A stretch of 63,718 nt of DNA from Anaerolineales bacterium (lineage in GTDB: Bacteria > Chloroflexota > Anaerolineae > Anaerolineales > Villigracilaceae), in assembly GCA_016927315.1 (NCBI GenBank), contig JAFGMV010000006.1, positions 1-63,718 of the forward strand, written 5' to 3'. This document shows, one piece after another, positions 24,182 to 32,360 of this stretch; the stretch's first letter is position 1; each line of letters starts with the position of its first letter. The translations under genes and the position numbers were made by a program. The notes under the pieces were generated by a model. That model did no database searches. It was given only the letters and a program-made list of their open reading frames with translations, and was not told the DNA's origin.

Positions 24182-26833
24182 ATGAAGAACACTGTTCTAA
24201 TTGGAAAAGCTGTTTTTTTACTAACAGCTACTATCCTGATTATCTGTCTTCTCTTTCCTACCATGCCGGGAAACGCTTTATCCCAGCTTGCAGCCGCCAC
24301 AAATGCTGTCCGTGTGCAGGCTGAAGACTACGACAGATACTATGACACCAGCAACAACAACGTTGGCATGATGTATCGATTCGACAACGTAGATATCGAA
24401 CCTTCTTACGATTTATCTTATGACGGAAATACTTTTTACCCCGAATACCTTTATGGAAATGGCTATAATAATGGTTTTCGTGTGAATTCTATTTCGAATA
24501 ATGAGTGGCTGGAATACGATGTCAACATCCCGGTCACTGATACTTGGAAGTTCACTTTCCGCATGGCCCGCTTGAATGCAAATTCTGCATCCTTTGACTT
24601 CCAGATTGACGGCCAACCTGTAACAGGCAGCCCTTTCACCATTAATTCCACCGGTCACCACCACATCTTTCAGGACATCGTCATAGAGCACATTGCTCTT
24701 ACCGCCGGCGAACATGTCATCAAAATCACCTTCCACGGCGAAGAATATGACATGGCAGAGTTTGACTGGTTCTATATCGAATCAGAGACCGACCCGCCAG
24801 CGCCCGTCACCCCGGTCCCTCATAATTACGGCCCCGTGCCTACCCCCCCACAAGGCTATATCTCCCCGGTTTCGCAATATGGCCGGCTGCAAGCACAGGG
24901 CGTTAACCTGACATCCGCTGTTACCGGCAGCCCCATTCAACTCAGGGGCGTTGCTCCGCATGGGATACAGTGGTTCCCCACCATCGACAATTACACGATC
25001 GCCAACTATGCATATGATGTCGGCGCACAAATTACCCGCATCCCGATGTATGTGGAGCAGTTCGGCGGCTATACTTTCGGGCCGACCGCCAAAGATTATA
25101 TGATAGCAAAGACAGACGAAATGATCCAGGATGCCATCGATGCAGGCATCTATGTTACCGTCAGTTTTCATGTACATGTCGATCCGACGCCCTACACTGA
25201 CGAGGCGATAGAATTCTTTACTCATGTCGCGAATACCTGGGGAGACCAACCTAACGTCATCTATGAAATTGTAAACGAATCAGATGGGGGTTCCTGGGCC
25301 CCAATTAAAGTCTACGCTGATCAGATCATTCCAGTCATTCGGAATATAGAAACAGCTAACAACTGGGAACATAACCTGATCATCGTGGGAACACCTCAGT
25401 GGTGTCAAAGGCCAGACCTGGTTGTCGCGAATCCTATTAACGATGTCAACGTAGCCTATACCTTTCACTGGTATGCAGCAGGTCACGATGAAAGTCTGTG
25501 GCAAAACATTGAAACCGTCCGAAATGCCAACATGGCAGTCATTGTCAGTGAATGGGGAACAGGAAGCTGGGATTGGGCATCTCCCAATATTGACTTAGAA
25601 AAATCTGGCCGCTTTTTAGATTTTCTGGACGAAAGGAATATCTCCTGGATTAACTGGGCCTGGAACGTAAAAGGCGAAGTACTCTCTTCCCTCAACTGGA
25701 CTGCCTCCATGCAGGGACCCTGGCCCGCTGAAGATATAACGGCCTCCGGGGAGTTTGTCAAAGGTAAGATCAACGTCGCCCCACCCGAACCCACACCAAC
25801 ACCCTGTATCGGCTGCCCAACCAACACACCAACACCTACACCCGACCTGGGTGCGGCGCTAAAAGTTGAATACCGCGCCGCGGACACCAACGTAACCGAT
25901 AATCAGATGAAGCCGCACGTTCGCATCGATAATTCTGGCAACGTCAATGTTGCCCTGAGCGACTTAACCATACGCTACTGGTTCACAAAAGAAGGCAGTG
26001 AGAATATGGTATATCACTGTGACTATGCCGCTGTGAATTGCAGCAACGTAAATGGTACAGTCTACCCAATGGCAAATCCGGTTACGGGCGCCGATCATTA
26101 TCTGGAAATCACCTTTGATTCTGGCGCCGGAACACTGACAGCACACAGCAACACCGGCGAAATTCAGAATCGTATGAACAAGGTCAATTGGAGTAACTTT
26201 GACGAGAGCGACGATTATTCCTTTGACGCCGCCAAAGTGAACTTCACTTTCTGGGATCGCGCAACACTCTACCACAACGGACAACTGGTATGGGGTAATG
26301 AGCCAGGCGGCAGCATCCCATCAACAAATACTCCCACGGCGATACCGACGAATACGCCCCAGGGGCCGACAAATACTCCGACAGTAACAGCCACGGCAAC
26401 GAATACTCCAGTAGTCCCAACAACAACTCCGACGGCAATTGCCACGGCAACGAATACTCCAGTAGTCCCAACAACAACTTCGACGGCAATTGCCACGGCA
26501 ACAAGCTCAGGATCCAATAGCTGCTCGGTAAGCTACGTGAATTCTAACGATTGGGGCTCCGGTGCGACCATTTATCTCACCATCACAAACAACAGCGCCG
26601 CGCCCATCAATGGCTGGACGTTAACCTGGGACTTCCCAGGAAACCAGCAGATCACTAACATGTGGAACGCCTCTTACACACAGACAGGTGCATCAGTAAT
26701 AATCACTAATCTGAGCTACAATTCCAACATCCCGGCTAATGGTGGAACCGTCAGCCCGGGTTTCAACCTGTCTTACAGCGGATCGAATAATGCGCCATCC
26801 AACTTTGAACTAAACGGCACGCCCTGTCAGTAA
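24182..26833 (+). CDS. Secreted GH5 cellulase with CBM6-, CBM3- and CBM2-like modules
   Basis: An 883-residue exported glycoside hydrolase. Order: signal segment (~7-38), CBM6/CBM35-like domain (~43-200; EYDVNIPVTDTWKFTFRMA), Pro-rich linker, GH5 catalytic domain (~230-525) with acid/base E366 in YEIVNE and nucleophile E457 in VSEWGTG, a TPTP linker, CBM3-like domain (~560-708), a Thr/Pro linker with a 60-bp internal tandem repeat (~710-775), and CBM2-like domain (~779-882) bounded by cysteines. It should bind crystalline cellulose and cleave beta-1,4-glucans outside the cell. AAGGAA precedes the ATG. Single gene with its own promoter and terminator. The exact GH5 subfamily (possibly GH5_2) is unverified. 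Confidence 0.92.
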   Translation: MKNTVLIGKAVFLLTATILIICLLFPTMPGNALSQLAAATNAVRVQAEDYDRYYDTSNNNVGMMYRFDNVDIEPSYDLSYDGNTFYPEYLYGNGYNNGFRVNSISNNEWLEYDVNIPVTDTWKFTFRMARLNANSASFDFQIDGQPVTGSPFTINSTGHHHIFQDIVIEHIALTAGEHVIKITFHGEEYDMAEFDWFYIESETDPPAPVTPVPHNYGPVPTPPQGYISPVSQYGRLQAQGVNLTSAVTGSPIQLRGVAPHGIQWFPTIDNYTIANYAYDVGAQITRIPMYVEQFGGYTFGPTAKDYMIAKTDEMIQDAIDAGIYVTVSFHVHVDPTPYTDEAIEFFTHVANTWGDQPNVIYEIVNESDGGSWAPIKVYADQIIPVIRNIETANNWEHNLIIVGTPQWCQRPDLVVANPINDVNVAYTFHWYAAGHDESLWQNIETVRNANMAVIVSEWGTGSWDWASPNIDLEKSGRFLDFLDERNISWINWAWNVKGEVLSSLNWTASMQGPWPAEDITASGEFVKGKINVAPPEPTPTPCIGCPTNTPTPTPDLGAALKVEYRAADTNVTDNQMKPHVRIDNSGNVNVALSDLTIRYWFTKEGSENMVYHCDYAAVNCSNVNGTVYPMANPVTGADHYLEITFDSGAGTLTAHSNTGEIQNRMNKVNWSNFDESDDYSFDAAKVNFTFWDRATLYHNGQLVWGNEPGGSIPSTNTPTAIPTNTPQGPTNTPTVTATATNTPVVPTTTPTAIATATNTPVVPTTTSTAIATATSSGSNSCSVSYVNSNDWGSGATIYLTITNNSAAPINGWTLTWDFPGNQQITNMWNASYTQTGASVIITNLSYNSNIPANGGTVSPGFNLSYSGSNNAPSNFELNGTPCQ

Positions 26834-26872
26834 TTGATCTCACAAACTGGTCACGACGAATTTTTAGTCCGG

Positions 26873-26922
26873 CCAAAAGAAAACAGCCCATTTCTCTCGG
26901 AAATGTGGCTGTTTTCTTTTGG
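26873..26922 (+). terminator. Terminator of the GH5 gene
   Basis: CCAAAAGAAAACAGCC (26873-26888) pairs with GGCTGTTTTCTTTTGG (26907-26922). Inside, CATTTC pairs with GAAATG, so the stem is about 22 bp with a short loop TCTCG. The T tract is inside the 3' arm (GTTTTCTTTTGG). Confidence 0.8.
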
Positions 26923-26981
26923 TGACAACAATTCAATTCACTACCTGCGAATTACCCTGTGGAGCAGCCCAACAAAGCGTG

Positions 26982-27049
26982 ACTTGGATCCAATAAAACA
27001 CCTTCAAAAACCAGAATTTCAGTTCAGGTGTTTTCGCAGCACTCTGTAG
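26982..27049 (-). repeat. Dispersed repeat, copy 2
   Basis: On the minus strand it runs from CTACAGAGTGCTGC to GGATCCAAGT, matching copy 3 (50175-50243) at nearly every base. Internal arms AAAACACCT and AGGTGTTTT can pair perfectly across 22 nt. It lies just after the GH5 terminator. Unlike copies 1 and 3 it diverges after GGATCCAAGT. Confidence 0.85.
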
Positions 27050-27133
27050 ATTACTCATCCGATGCAATCACTTTAGCAATGGATGCAGTCGAAGCGTACA
27101 AGAAGATGAGATTCACGATCTCCAGGATAGAAG

Positions 27134-27299
27134 CCGAATTAACAAGGGGGCACTAAAAATCTGTAGAATCGCAAGATCTGAACGTCCCGAAGGGTTTCTA
27201 TCAAACCCTCTAACGGGCAGATCAACCTTCAGGATGCTGCGCTGAGGATGCCAGCACTGTAATAAAATCTCCAGCATTTTAGTGCACCCGAATTAACAA
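27134..27299. mobile_element. MITE-like element with target duplication
   Basis: GAATTAACAA occurs at 27136-27145 and again at 27290-27299 (12 bp if the preceding CC is included), as expected of a target-site duplication. The 144 bp between them start GGGGGCACTAAAAATCTG and end, on the other strand, with GGGTGCACTAAAATGCTG, near-perfect 18-bp terminal inverted repeats. There is no transposase gene inside, so it would need one in trans. A 10-bp duplication suggests an IS4-like transposase, which is inference. Confidence 0.75.
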
Positions 27300-27676
27300 T
27301 AAATTGTGAACTTTAGGACAATTTTCATGTATAATAAGGGAAATATTTTTTCTGTCAATTTCTGCCGCAACAATTCGTAAGCGGCCACAACTTGTAATCG
27401 AAACTCTGGAACCTTTTTGGGTACGTTTAATCTCCTGCTTGCAGGAATTGTTTTGGGAAGTCAAATACCGGTTGTTTGATAAGAAGCAGTAAACCGGGAT
27501 AAACAATTGAAGAGCGGTCTAAAGACTTCGCTACAGGATTTGTGCCCAACGGTGACATACATTGTTGCCGTACAAATTTAGGATATCCGTCCCCTGAAAA
27601 GGACGAAACATTCGTATACCCAGACCCTTCAATACCAGTCGTGGCCAGCAGGCAGGCCAACGGCTGTGTATTTTTA
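27300..27676. other. Leader region of recX
   Basis: A TATAAT at 27330-27335 (with TTGTGA at 27304, spacer 20 bp) is the best promoter candidate, implying a leader of about 340 nt. An in-frame upstream extension from 27542 exists but looks non-coding. No recA gene is nearby. Confidence 0.35.
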
Positions 27677-28339
27677 ATGGCAAAAATAACTGCAATCGAA
27701 ACGCAAAAAAACAATCACCAAAGAGTGAACATCTATCTGGACGGAGAGTTTGCTTTTGGCTTAGCCCGTTTCACAGCCGCCTGGCTTAGACCTGGCCAGG
27801 AACTCAATAAAGAAAAAATTGCCGGGTTGAAAATCGAAGACGCACGCGAGGTCGCCCTCCAGAGAGCCTTGAACTACCTGAGTTACCGGCCGCGTTCACA
27901 AGAAGAAATCCGGCAGAACCTGCACAAGCATGAAATCCCGGATGCGGTGATCGAAGAAACCATCGAGCGCTTGCAGAAGGACGGGCTTGCAGATGACAGA
28001 CAATTTGCCCGCCTGTGGGTTGAAAACCGCAATTCCCTGCGGCCCCGCAGCCGCCGGGCCTTGACAATTGAACTCCGCCGTAAAGGTCTGGAGGAAACCC
28101 TGATCGAATCAGTTTTAGATGACAACGTCGAAGATGAAGTTCTGGCGTACCAGGCAGGACTAAAGAAAGCTCGCAAATTAGGTGAGCTTGAATGGAACGA
28201 CTTTCGTCGAAAACTGGGCGATTTCCTGGCACGACGAGGGTTTCCTTATTCAATTATCGCGACAACTGTAAAAAGGTTGTGGGAAGAAAACCAGGCGGAG
28301 ACCGACTTAAATAATATACACAACGAGGAAACACTATGA
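27677..28339 (+). CDS. recX: Regulatory protein RecX
   Basis: A 220-residue protein that in known cases binds RecA filaments and limits recombination. The start MAKITAIETQKNNHQRVNIYLDG is typical of Gram-positive-type RecX. Repeated three-helix modules follow (ALNYLSYRPRSQEEIRQNL, DDRQFARLWVENR, LRRKGLEETLIE and a third near 190). I chose ATG 27677; upstream in-frame codons from 27542 do not resemble RecX. No clear Shine-Dalgarno precedes it. Its stop overlaps rny by four bases (ATGA), so both are coupled. Finding recX beside rny rather than recA is common in Chloroflexota-like genomes as far as I recall. Confidence 0.9.
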   Translation: MAKITAIETQKNNHQRVNIYLDGEFAFGLARFTAAWLRPGQELNKEKIAGLKIEDAREVALQRALNYLSYRPRSQEEIRQNLHKHEIPDAVIEETIERLQKDGLADDRQFARLWVENRNSLRPRSRRALTIELRRKGLEETLIESVLDDNVEDEVLAYQAGLKKARKLGELEWNDFRRKLGDFLARRGFPYSIIATTVKRLWEENQAETDLNNIHNEETL

Positions 28340-29868
28340 ATCCAAACCAGATTCCATACATCCTGATCGGGATCACCCTGGTATTAGGCTTGTTGATCGG
28401 TTTTGCCATCAGCCGTCTGATCACCCAGAGAAAAATCAAGCAGGAACAGGATAAAGCCGACAGCATCCTAAAGGGGGCAAATGAACAGGCCCGCCTGATT
28501 GAAATCCAGGCCCGCGATAACGCCCTTAAAATTATTCAAAATGCCGAAAACGAGCTGGCCCAACGGCGTTCTGAACTCAATAAAGAGGAAAGCCGTATCC
28601 AAAAACGAAGAACCGAATTGGATACCAGGCTCGAGCGCATGGAACTACGTGAACAAAACCTGAACAAACGCCAGAGTTCGATTGACCGGCGCAGCAATGA
28701 AATTGAAAAACTGCATTCCCAGCATATGGAGAAGCTCCAGCAGATTTCCCAGATGACGGATGCAGAAGCCCGGCAACTATTATTGGAAGAAGTTGAAAAA
28801 GAAGCCCGCGGCGATATGGCCAGGATCATCCGCCAGATCGAGGCCGAAGCGCGTGAAGACGGGGAAAAGCGTGCGCGTAAACTCATCGCTGATGCTATCC
28901 AGCGCGTAGCCTCAGAGCATGTTGCCGAAGTAACCTCTGCAGTCGTTCCGCTGCCCAATGAAGAAATGAAAGGCCGTATCGTTGGCCGCAATGGTCGTAA
29001 CATCCGGGCTTTCGAAGCCGTCGCAGGTGTGGATGTAATCGTTGACGATACCCCCGAAGCGGTTACCGTCTCCTGTTTCGACTCCGTTCGCCGGGAGATT
29101 GGCCGCAGGGCCCTGACCCGCCTGACCGTGGATGGGCGTATCCATCCGGCGCATATCGAAAAAATTGTTAAGGAAGAGACCAAAAACGTCGAAAAAATCA
29201 TCATCGAATCGGGTGAGCAAGCTGCCTATGACGCCGGTATTGCCGGTCTGCATCCGGAATTACTGCGTATGATGGGGCGACTAAAATTCCGCACCTCCTA
29301 TGGCCAAAACCAGCTTTCCCATGCCGTCGAAGTCTCGAAGTTGGCTGGTATCCTGGCGGCTGAACTGGGCGCGAATATCGAGATCGCCAAACAGAGCGGC
29401 TTCCTGCACGATATCGGAAAGGCCATGGATCACAACCAGGAAGGTACGCACGCTGGCCTGGGCGCCGAGTTCTGTAAACGCTATGGGGTCAACAACCTGG
29501 TGGTAAATGCCATTGCCTCCCACCACCATGAAATCGACCAGGAGACTGTCGAGGCGGTCATTGCTGAAGCCGCCGATGCCATCTCTGGCGCCCGCCCAGG
29601 TGCTCGTCGAGAGGACCTTGAGGCCTACATTAAACGCATTAAATCACTGGAAGAACTGGCTGCTTCATTCAAAGGCGTCAGTCAGGCATTCGCGATCCAG
29701 GCAGGCCGGGAAGTACGTATAATCGTTCGTCCCGAAGACATCGACGACTTGGATGCCACCCGTCTGGCACGCGATATCGCCAAACAGATCGAAGAGACCA
29801 TGCAGTATCCAGGCCAGATTAAGGTGACCGTTATCAGGGAAACCCGTGCGGTCGATTATGCCAAGTAG
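28336..29868 (+). CDS. rny: Ribonuclease Y
   Basis: A 510-residue membrane-anchored endoribonuclease that starts mRNA decay. Order: N-terminal helix (~8-28), long charged coiled coil (~35-190), KH domain (GRIVGRNGRNIRAFEAVAGV, ~215-280) and HD domain with metal motif HDIGKA and HHHE (~330-425). Length and order are standard. GAGG lies ten bases before the ATG. Translational coupling to recX is clear from the ATGA overlap. Confidence 0.97.
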   Translation: MNPNQIPYILIGITLVLGLLIGFAISRLITQRKIKQEQDKADSILKGANEQARLIEIQARDNALKIIQNAENELAQRRSELNKEESRIQKRRTELDTRLERMELREQNLNKRQSSIDRRSNEIEKLHSQHMEKLQQISQMTDAEARQLLLEEVEKEARGDMARIIRQIEAEAREDGEKRARKLIADAIQRVASEHVAEVTSAVVPLPNEEMKGRIVGRNGRNIRAFEAVAGVDVIVDDTPEAVTVSCFDSVRREIGRRALTRLTVDGRIHPAHIEKIVKEETKNVEKIIIESGEQAAYDAGIAGLHPELLRMMGRLKFRTSYGQNQLSHAVEVSKLAGILAAELGANIEIAKQSGFLHDIGKAMDHNQEGTHAGLGAEFCKRYGVNNLVVNAIASHHHEIDQETVEAVIAEAADAISGARPGARREDLEAYIKRIKSLEELAASFKGVSQAFAIQAGREVRIIVRPEDIDDLDATRLARDIAKQIEETMQYPGQIKVTVIRETRAVDYAK

Positions 29869-29928
29869 CAGATAACTCATTGGGAATAGCAATATAAGAA
29901 CAGAAATCTATTCCCGATCTCAACAAAA

Positions 29929-29962
29929 AAGCCTCCGCCGGTGACATAACCTTCGGGGGCTT
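29929..29962 (+). terminator. Probable terminator of recX-rny
   Basis: AAGCCTCCG (29929-29937) pairs with CGGGGGCTT (29954-29962) with one G-U pair, followed by AATCTTTT. Confidence 0.6.
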
Positions 29963-30089
29963 AATCTTTTACCAGGAAACGGAATCCAAATCCGGATCAA
30001 CTGAACAGGCAGATTATCAATTCTGTGCCAAATCTTAACCACCTTTGTCTATATTTTTTTGCACAGAACGCGAACCAGTTAAGGAAAGG

Positions 30090-30278
30090 ATGAACCAGCT
30101 GAGAGCCCAAAGACCTCACGGCAAATACCTGCCCAGACACGGCGGTTTCCACCGGCCAGGCCGGGACCGGGGTCCTATGTGGGCGCCACCCTTTTCGGGA
30201 GGGGCTGGCTGCCTGTTTGGGTTGTTACCCTTACTGATTATTGGATTGTTCTTGTTGAAATCCTTTTCGGGTCATTAA
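30090..30278 (+). CDS. Possible 62-residue basic membrane peptide
   Basis: ATG 30090 has AAGG five bases upstream. The frame encodes an Arg/His/Gly/Pro-rich N-terminus (RAQRPHGKYLPRHGGFHRPG) and one C-terminal helix (GCLFGLLPLLIIGLFLLKSF). The design resembles many small uncharacterised membrane proteins. No family is recognised. It lies alone between the rny terminator and the end of the convergent sugar operon. Confidence 0.45.
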   Translation: MNQLRAQRPHGKYLPRHGGFHRPGRDRGPMWAPPFSGGAGCLFGLLPLLIIGLFLLKSFSGH

Positions 30279-30353
30279 TCGTTCCCAAGGATAAAGAAAC
30301 CGAGAGCGGTCAATTTGTCTGGGAGATCGAAAGTCGTGGGAAAGATTTCGTGC

Positions 30354-31826
30354 TCACACCTGGTATTCTACAGCCTGTCCTTCATCCGTGATGTACTTGA
30401 TGATACATTGATAATCTTCAACCAAATTAATCTTTAACCAACACTGCTTCTCCCCTTTCTGCCAGACGAGGTGCACAACTTCATCCTCTGAATCTACTAC
30501 AGAAAATTGACCATCAAAAGCCGGGTATTTATTCCTGAACCGAATCAGGTTCAGGAGTCTTTGGACCACTTCCTTCTTCACTTCCTGTTGGATCTCTTCC
30601 AGGGTGTAATTATGACGGTTGATCTCCCGTCCATCTTTGGCATACTTGAGCACTTCCAGGTCATTTTCCCCAGCCAGCAGGCCAACATAGTAAACCTGCG
30701 GTACTCCGGGAGTAAAGAACTGGATCGCCCGGGCCGCCAGGTAAGCATGATCATCGCAACCCAACATTGAATAATAGGTACCGCAAATCTGGTGCACGTC
30801 AAATCCATCCGGATCACGATGTTCGGGGGAGTATATCAGGCTCAGGTTCGACCCGCGCTCCAGGCAGATTTCAACCAGCCTGTGGGCGTCGGCGCTGTCA
30901 TACAGGTCATTCACATCCGGCTTGACCGGCACCCCATCATGACAGTCCAACATGGTGAACTGCCTGTGAGGGCGTATCTTGAGATACTCAATCAGCTTTT
31001 TACTGTTCCGGTTTACAAGCGTATGCAGTACAGTATAGGGCAATATGAAATCATAAATCCAATACCCATGTTCAGCCAGTTTGAACTGGGTGCGGTAACA
31101 GTCATGTACTTCAAGCAGCAGAGCAATATCCAGGGAACGAGCCAGCTCTGCAATCCAATCAAGGAACTGATAAATCTCCGGTTCCACGAAGAAGCATGAT
31201 GTTCCCGGTTTTTTGATCACGTATCCCACCGCATCCAGGCGCACGATCTTGACCTTGTTCTGGCTGAACCCGGTCAGGAATTCCCTTATCAATTGACGGA
31301 AGATCTCCGAGTTTATATCCATATCGATCTGCTCGGACGGATTGGTCCTCCCAAATGTGGTCCAGACACGAATTGTTTCACCGTTCCCTTCAATCGTGAA
31401 ATCGGAATATGGATTTTCGCGGCGCAGGAATAACTTCTCAAGCTCCTGATGGGAGGGACCGCCATCCGGCCAAAGTTTTTCGACGGGAAGGAACAGGTCG
31501 GCAAATTCTGACTTGCGCCCCTTATTCAGGAAGTCCTGGAAATATATTGATTTGGCAGAGATGTGATTGACCATCAGATCGAGCAGGACATTATACTTTT
31601 CACCGATGCGTTTGATATCTTCCCAGGCGCCAAACACCGGTTCAATTTCCAGGTAAGTCAGGGGGGCAAACCCGCGGTCTCCGGAAGATGGAAAAGGCGG
31701 CAGGATATGGATACCTCCCTTGAAGACCTCCTTGAAATGAGTTTCCAATACCCGGTGAAGGACTTTCAGATCCCCACCCAGAGAATCAGGATACGTGATC
31801 AACTGGACTTGGTTTTTTATAGTCAT
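30354..31826 (-). CDS. Sucrose-phosphorylase-like GH13_18 enzyme
   Basis: A 490-residue GH13 phosphorylase. Family marks: GGDLKVLHRVL, GIHILPPFPSSGDRGFAPLTY, nucleophile D198 in VRLDAVGY, acid/base E239 in LLEVHD, D297 in DCHDGV, and the late motif YYVGLLAGENDLEVLKY...GREINRH seen in sucrose phosphorylases. It would split an alpha-glucoside with phosphate to alpha-glucose-1-phosphate. GH13_18 also includes sucrose-6F-phosphate and glucosylglycerol phosphorylases, so the acceptor is open. It is last in the LacI-ABC-glucosidase operon, so its substrate is probably an imported alpha-glucoside such as sucrose. Confidence 0.85.
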   Translation of the reverse strand: MTIKNQVQLITYPDSLGGDLKVLHRVLETHFKEVFKGGIHILPPFPSSGDRGFAPLTYLEIEPVFGAWEDIKRIGEKYNVLLDLMVNHISAKSIYFQDFLNKGRKSEFADLFLPVEKLWPDGGPSHQELEKLFLRRENPYSDFTIEGNGETIRVWTTFGRTNPSEQIDMDINSEIFRQLIREFLTGFSQNKVKIVRLDAVGYVIKKPGTSCFFVEPEIYQFLDWIAELARSLDIALLLEVHDCYRTQFKLAEHGYWIYDFILPYTVLHTLVNRNSKKLIEYLKIRPHRQFTMLDCHDGVPVKPDVNDLYDSADAHRLVEICLERGSNLSLIYSPEHRDPDGFDVHQICGTYYSMLGCDDHAYLAARAIQFFTPGVPQVYYVGLLAGENDLEVLKYAKDGREINRHNYTLEEIQQEVKKEVVQRLLNLIRFRNKYPAFDGQFSVVDSEDEVVHLVWQKGEKQCWLKINLVEDYQCIIKYITDEGQAVEYQV

Positions 31827-31837
31827 ACGGTCTCCCC

Positions 31838-32314
31838 CTATTCAACCACCACCGCATCATAATCTATGGTGATCACAAAACCAGATAACTGCTTATGCCC
31901 GGTGATAAACTTATTTTCAGTTTCCAGACTCTGCTCGACAAATGGGTCGCCAACCTCATGCCCCTGACCGCACTTTTGGCGGTATTCCAGTGTATCCAAA
32001 CGGTCACGGGCAATGAACACTCTGGCATCCACACAGGGGCGCAACCATTCCGATCCTGCCTGCCGTCTGGCGTCATTGGTTTGAGACGGTAAGGCAAAAT
32101 AATCATTCTGGCCTAAAATAACCGCCTTGATCTCCGGCCTGTGCAGTTCTTCTGCAATTGCCTGACCGGTTTCGGATTTCCCGCTTCCCGCTTTGCTCAT
32201 ACCGGTAACCGTGTACCGGCTGCCTTTATCAGTGCTCTTTGGGATACTCTGGGGGAAAATCAATTTAGCAGCGTTTCGATAGTGTTCCTCCACAACCACT
32301 ATGCCACCTCTCAT
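31838..32314 (-). pseudogene. P-loop kinase-like gene, apparently internally deleted
   Basis: A 158-residue open frame with a P loop (TVTGMSKAGSGKSETGQAIA), ILGQNDYFALPSQTNDARRQ, and a C-terminal part RVFIARDRLDTLEYRQK, GHEVGDPFVEQSLETE. This resembles uridine-kinase-like P-loop proteins. From memory, relatives have about 50 more residues between TNDARR..EWLRP and VDARVF, covering the Walker B region; here these parts abut. The frame is open, so a shortened protein may be made, but kinase activity is doubtful. Position between two GH13 genes suggests a former sugar or nucleoside kinase of the pathway. Confidence 0.5.
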
Positions 32315-32360
32315 GACTATAAACTCACTCTATCTACTTCTTATTCGGATGGCTACAATC

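Noticed and set aside
26320-26510. CRISPR-like or minisatellite repeats
   Set aside because: They are codons of the Thr/Pro linker of the GH5 protein, in frame.
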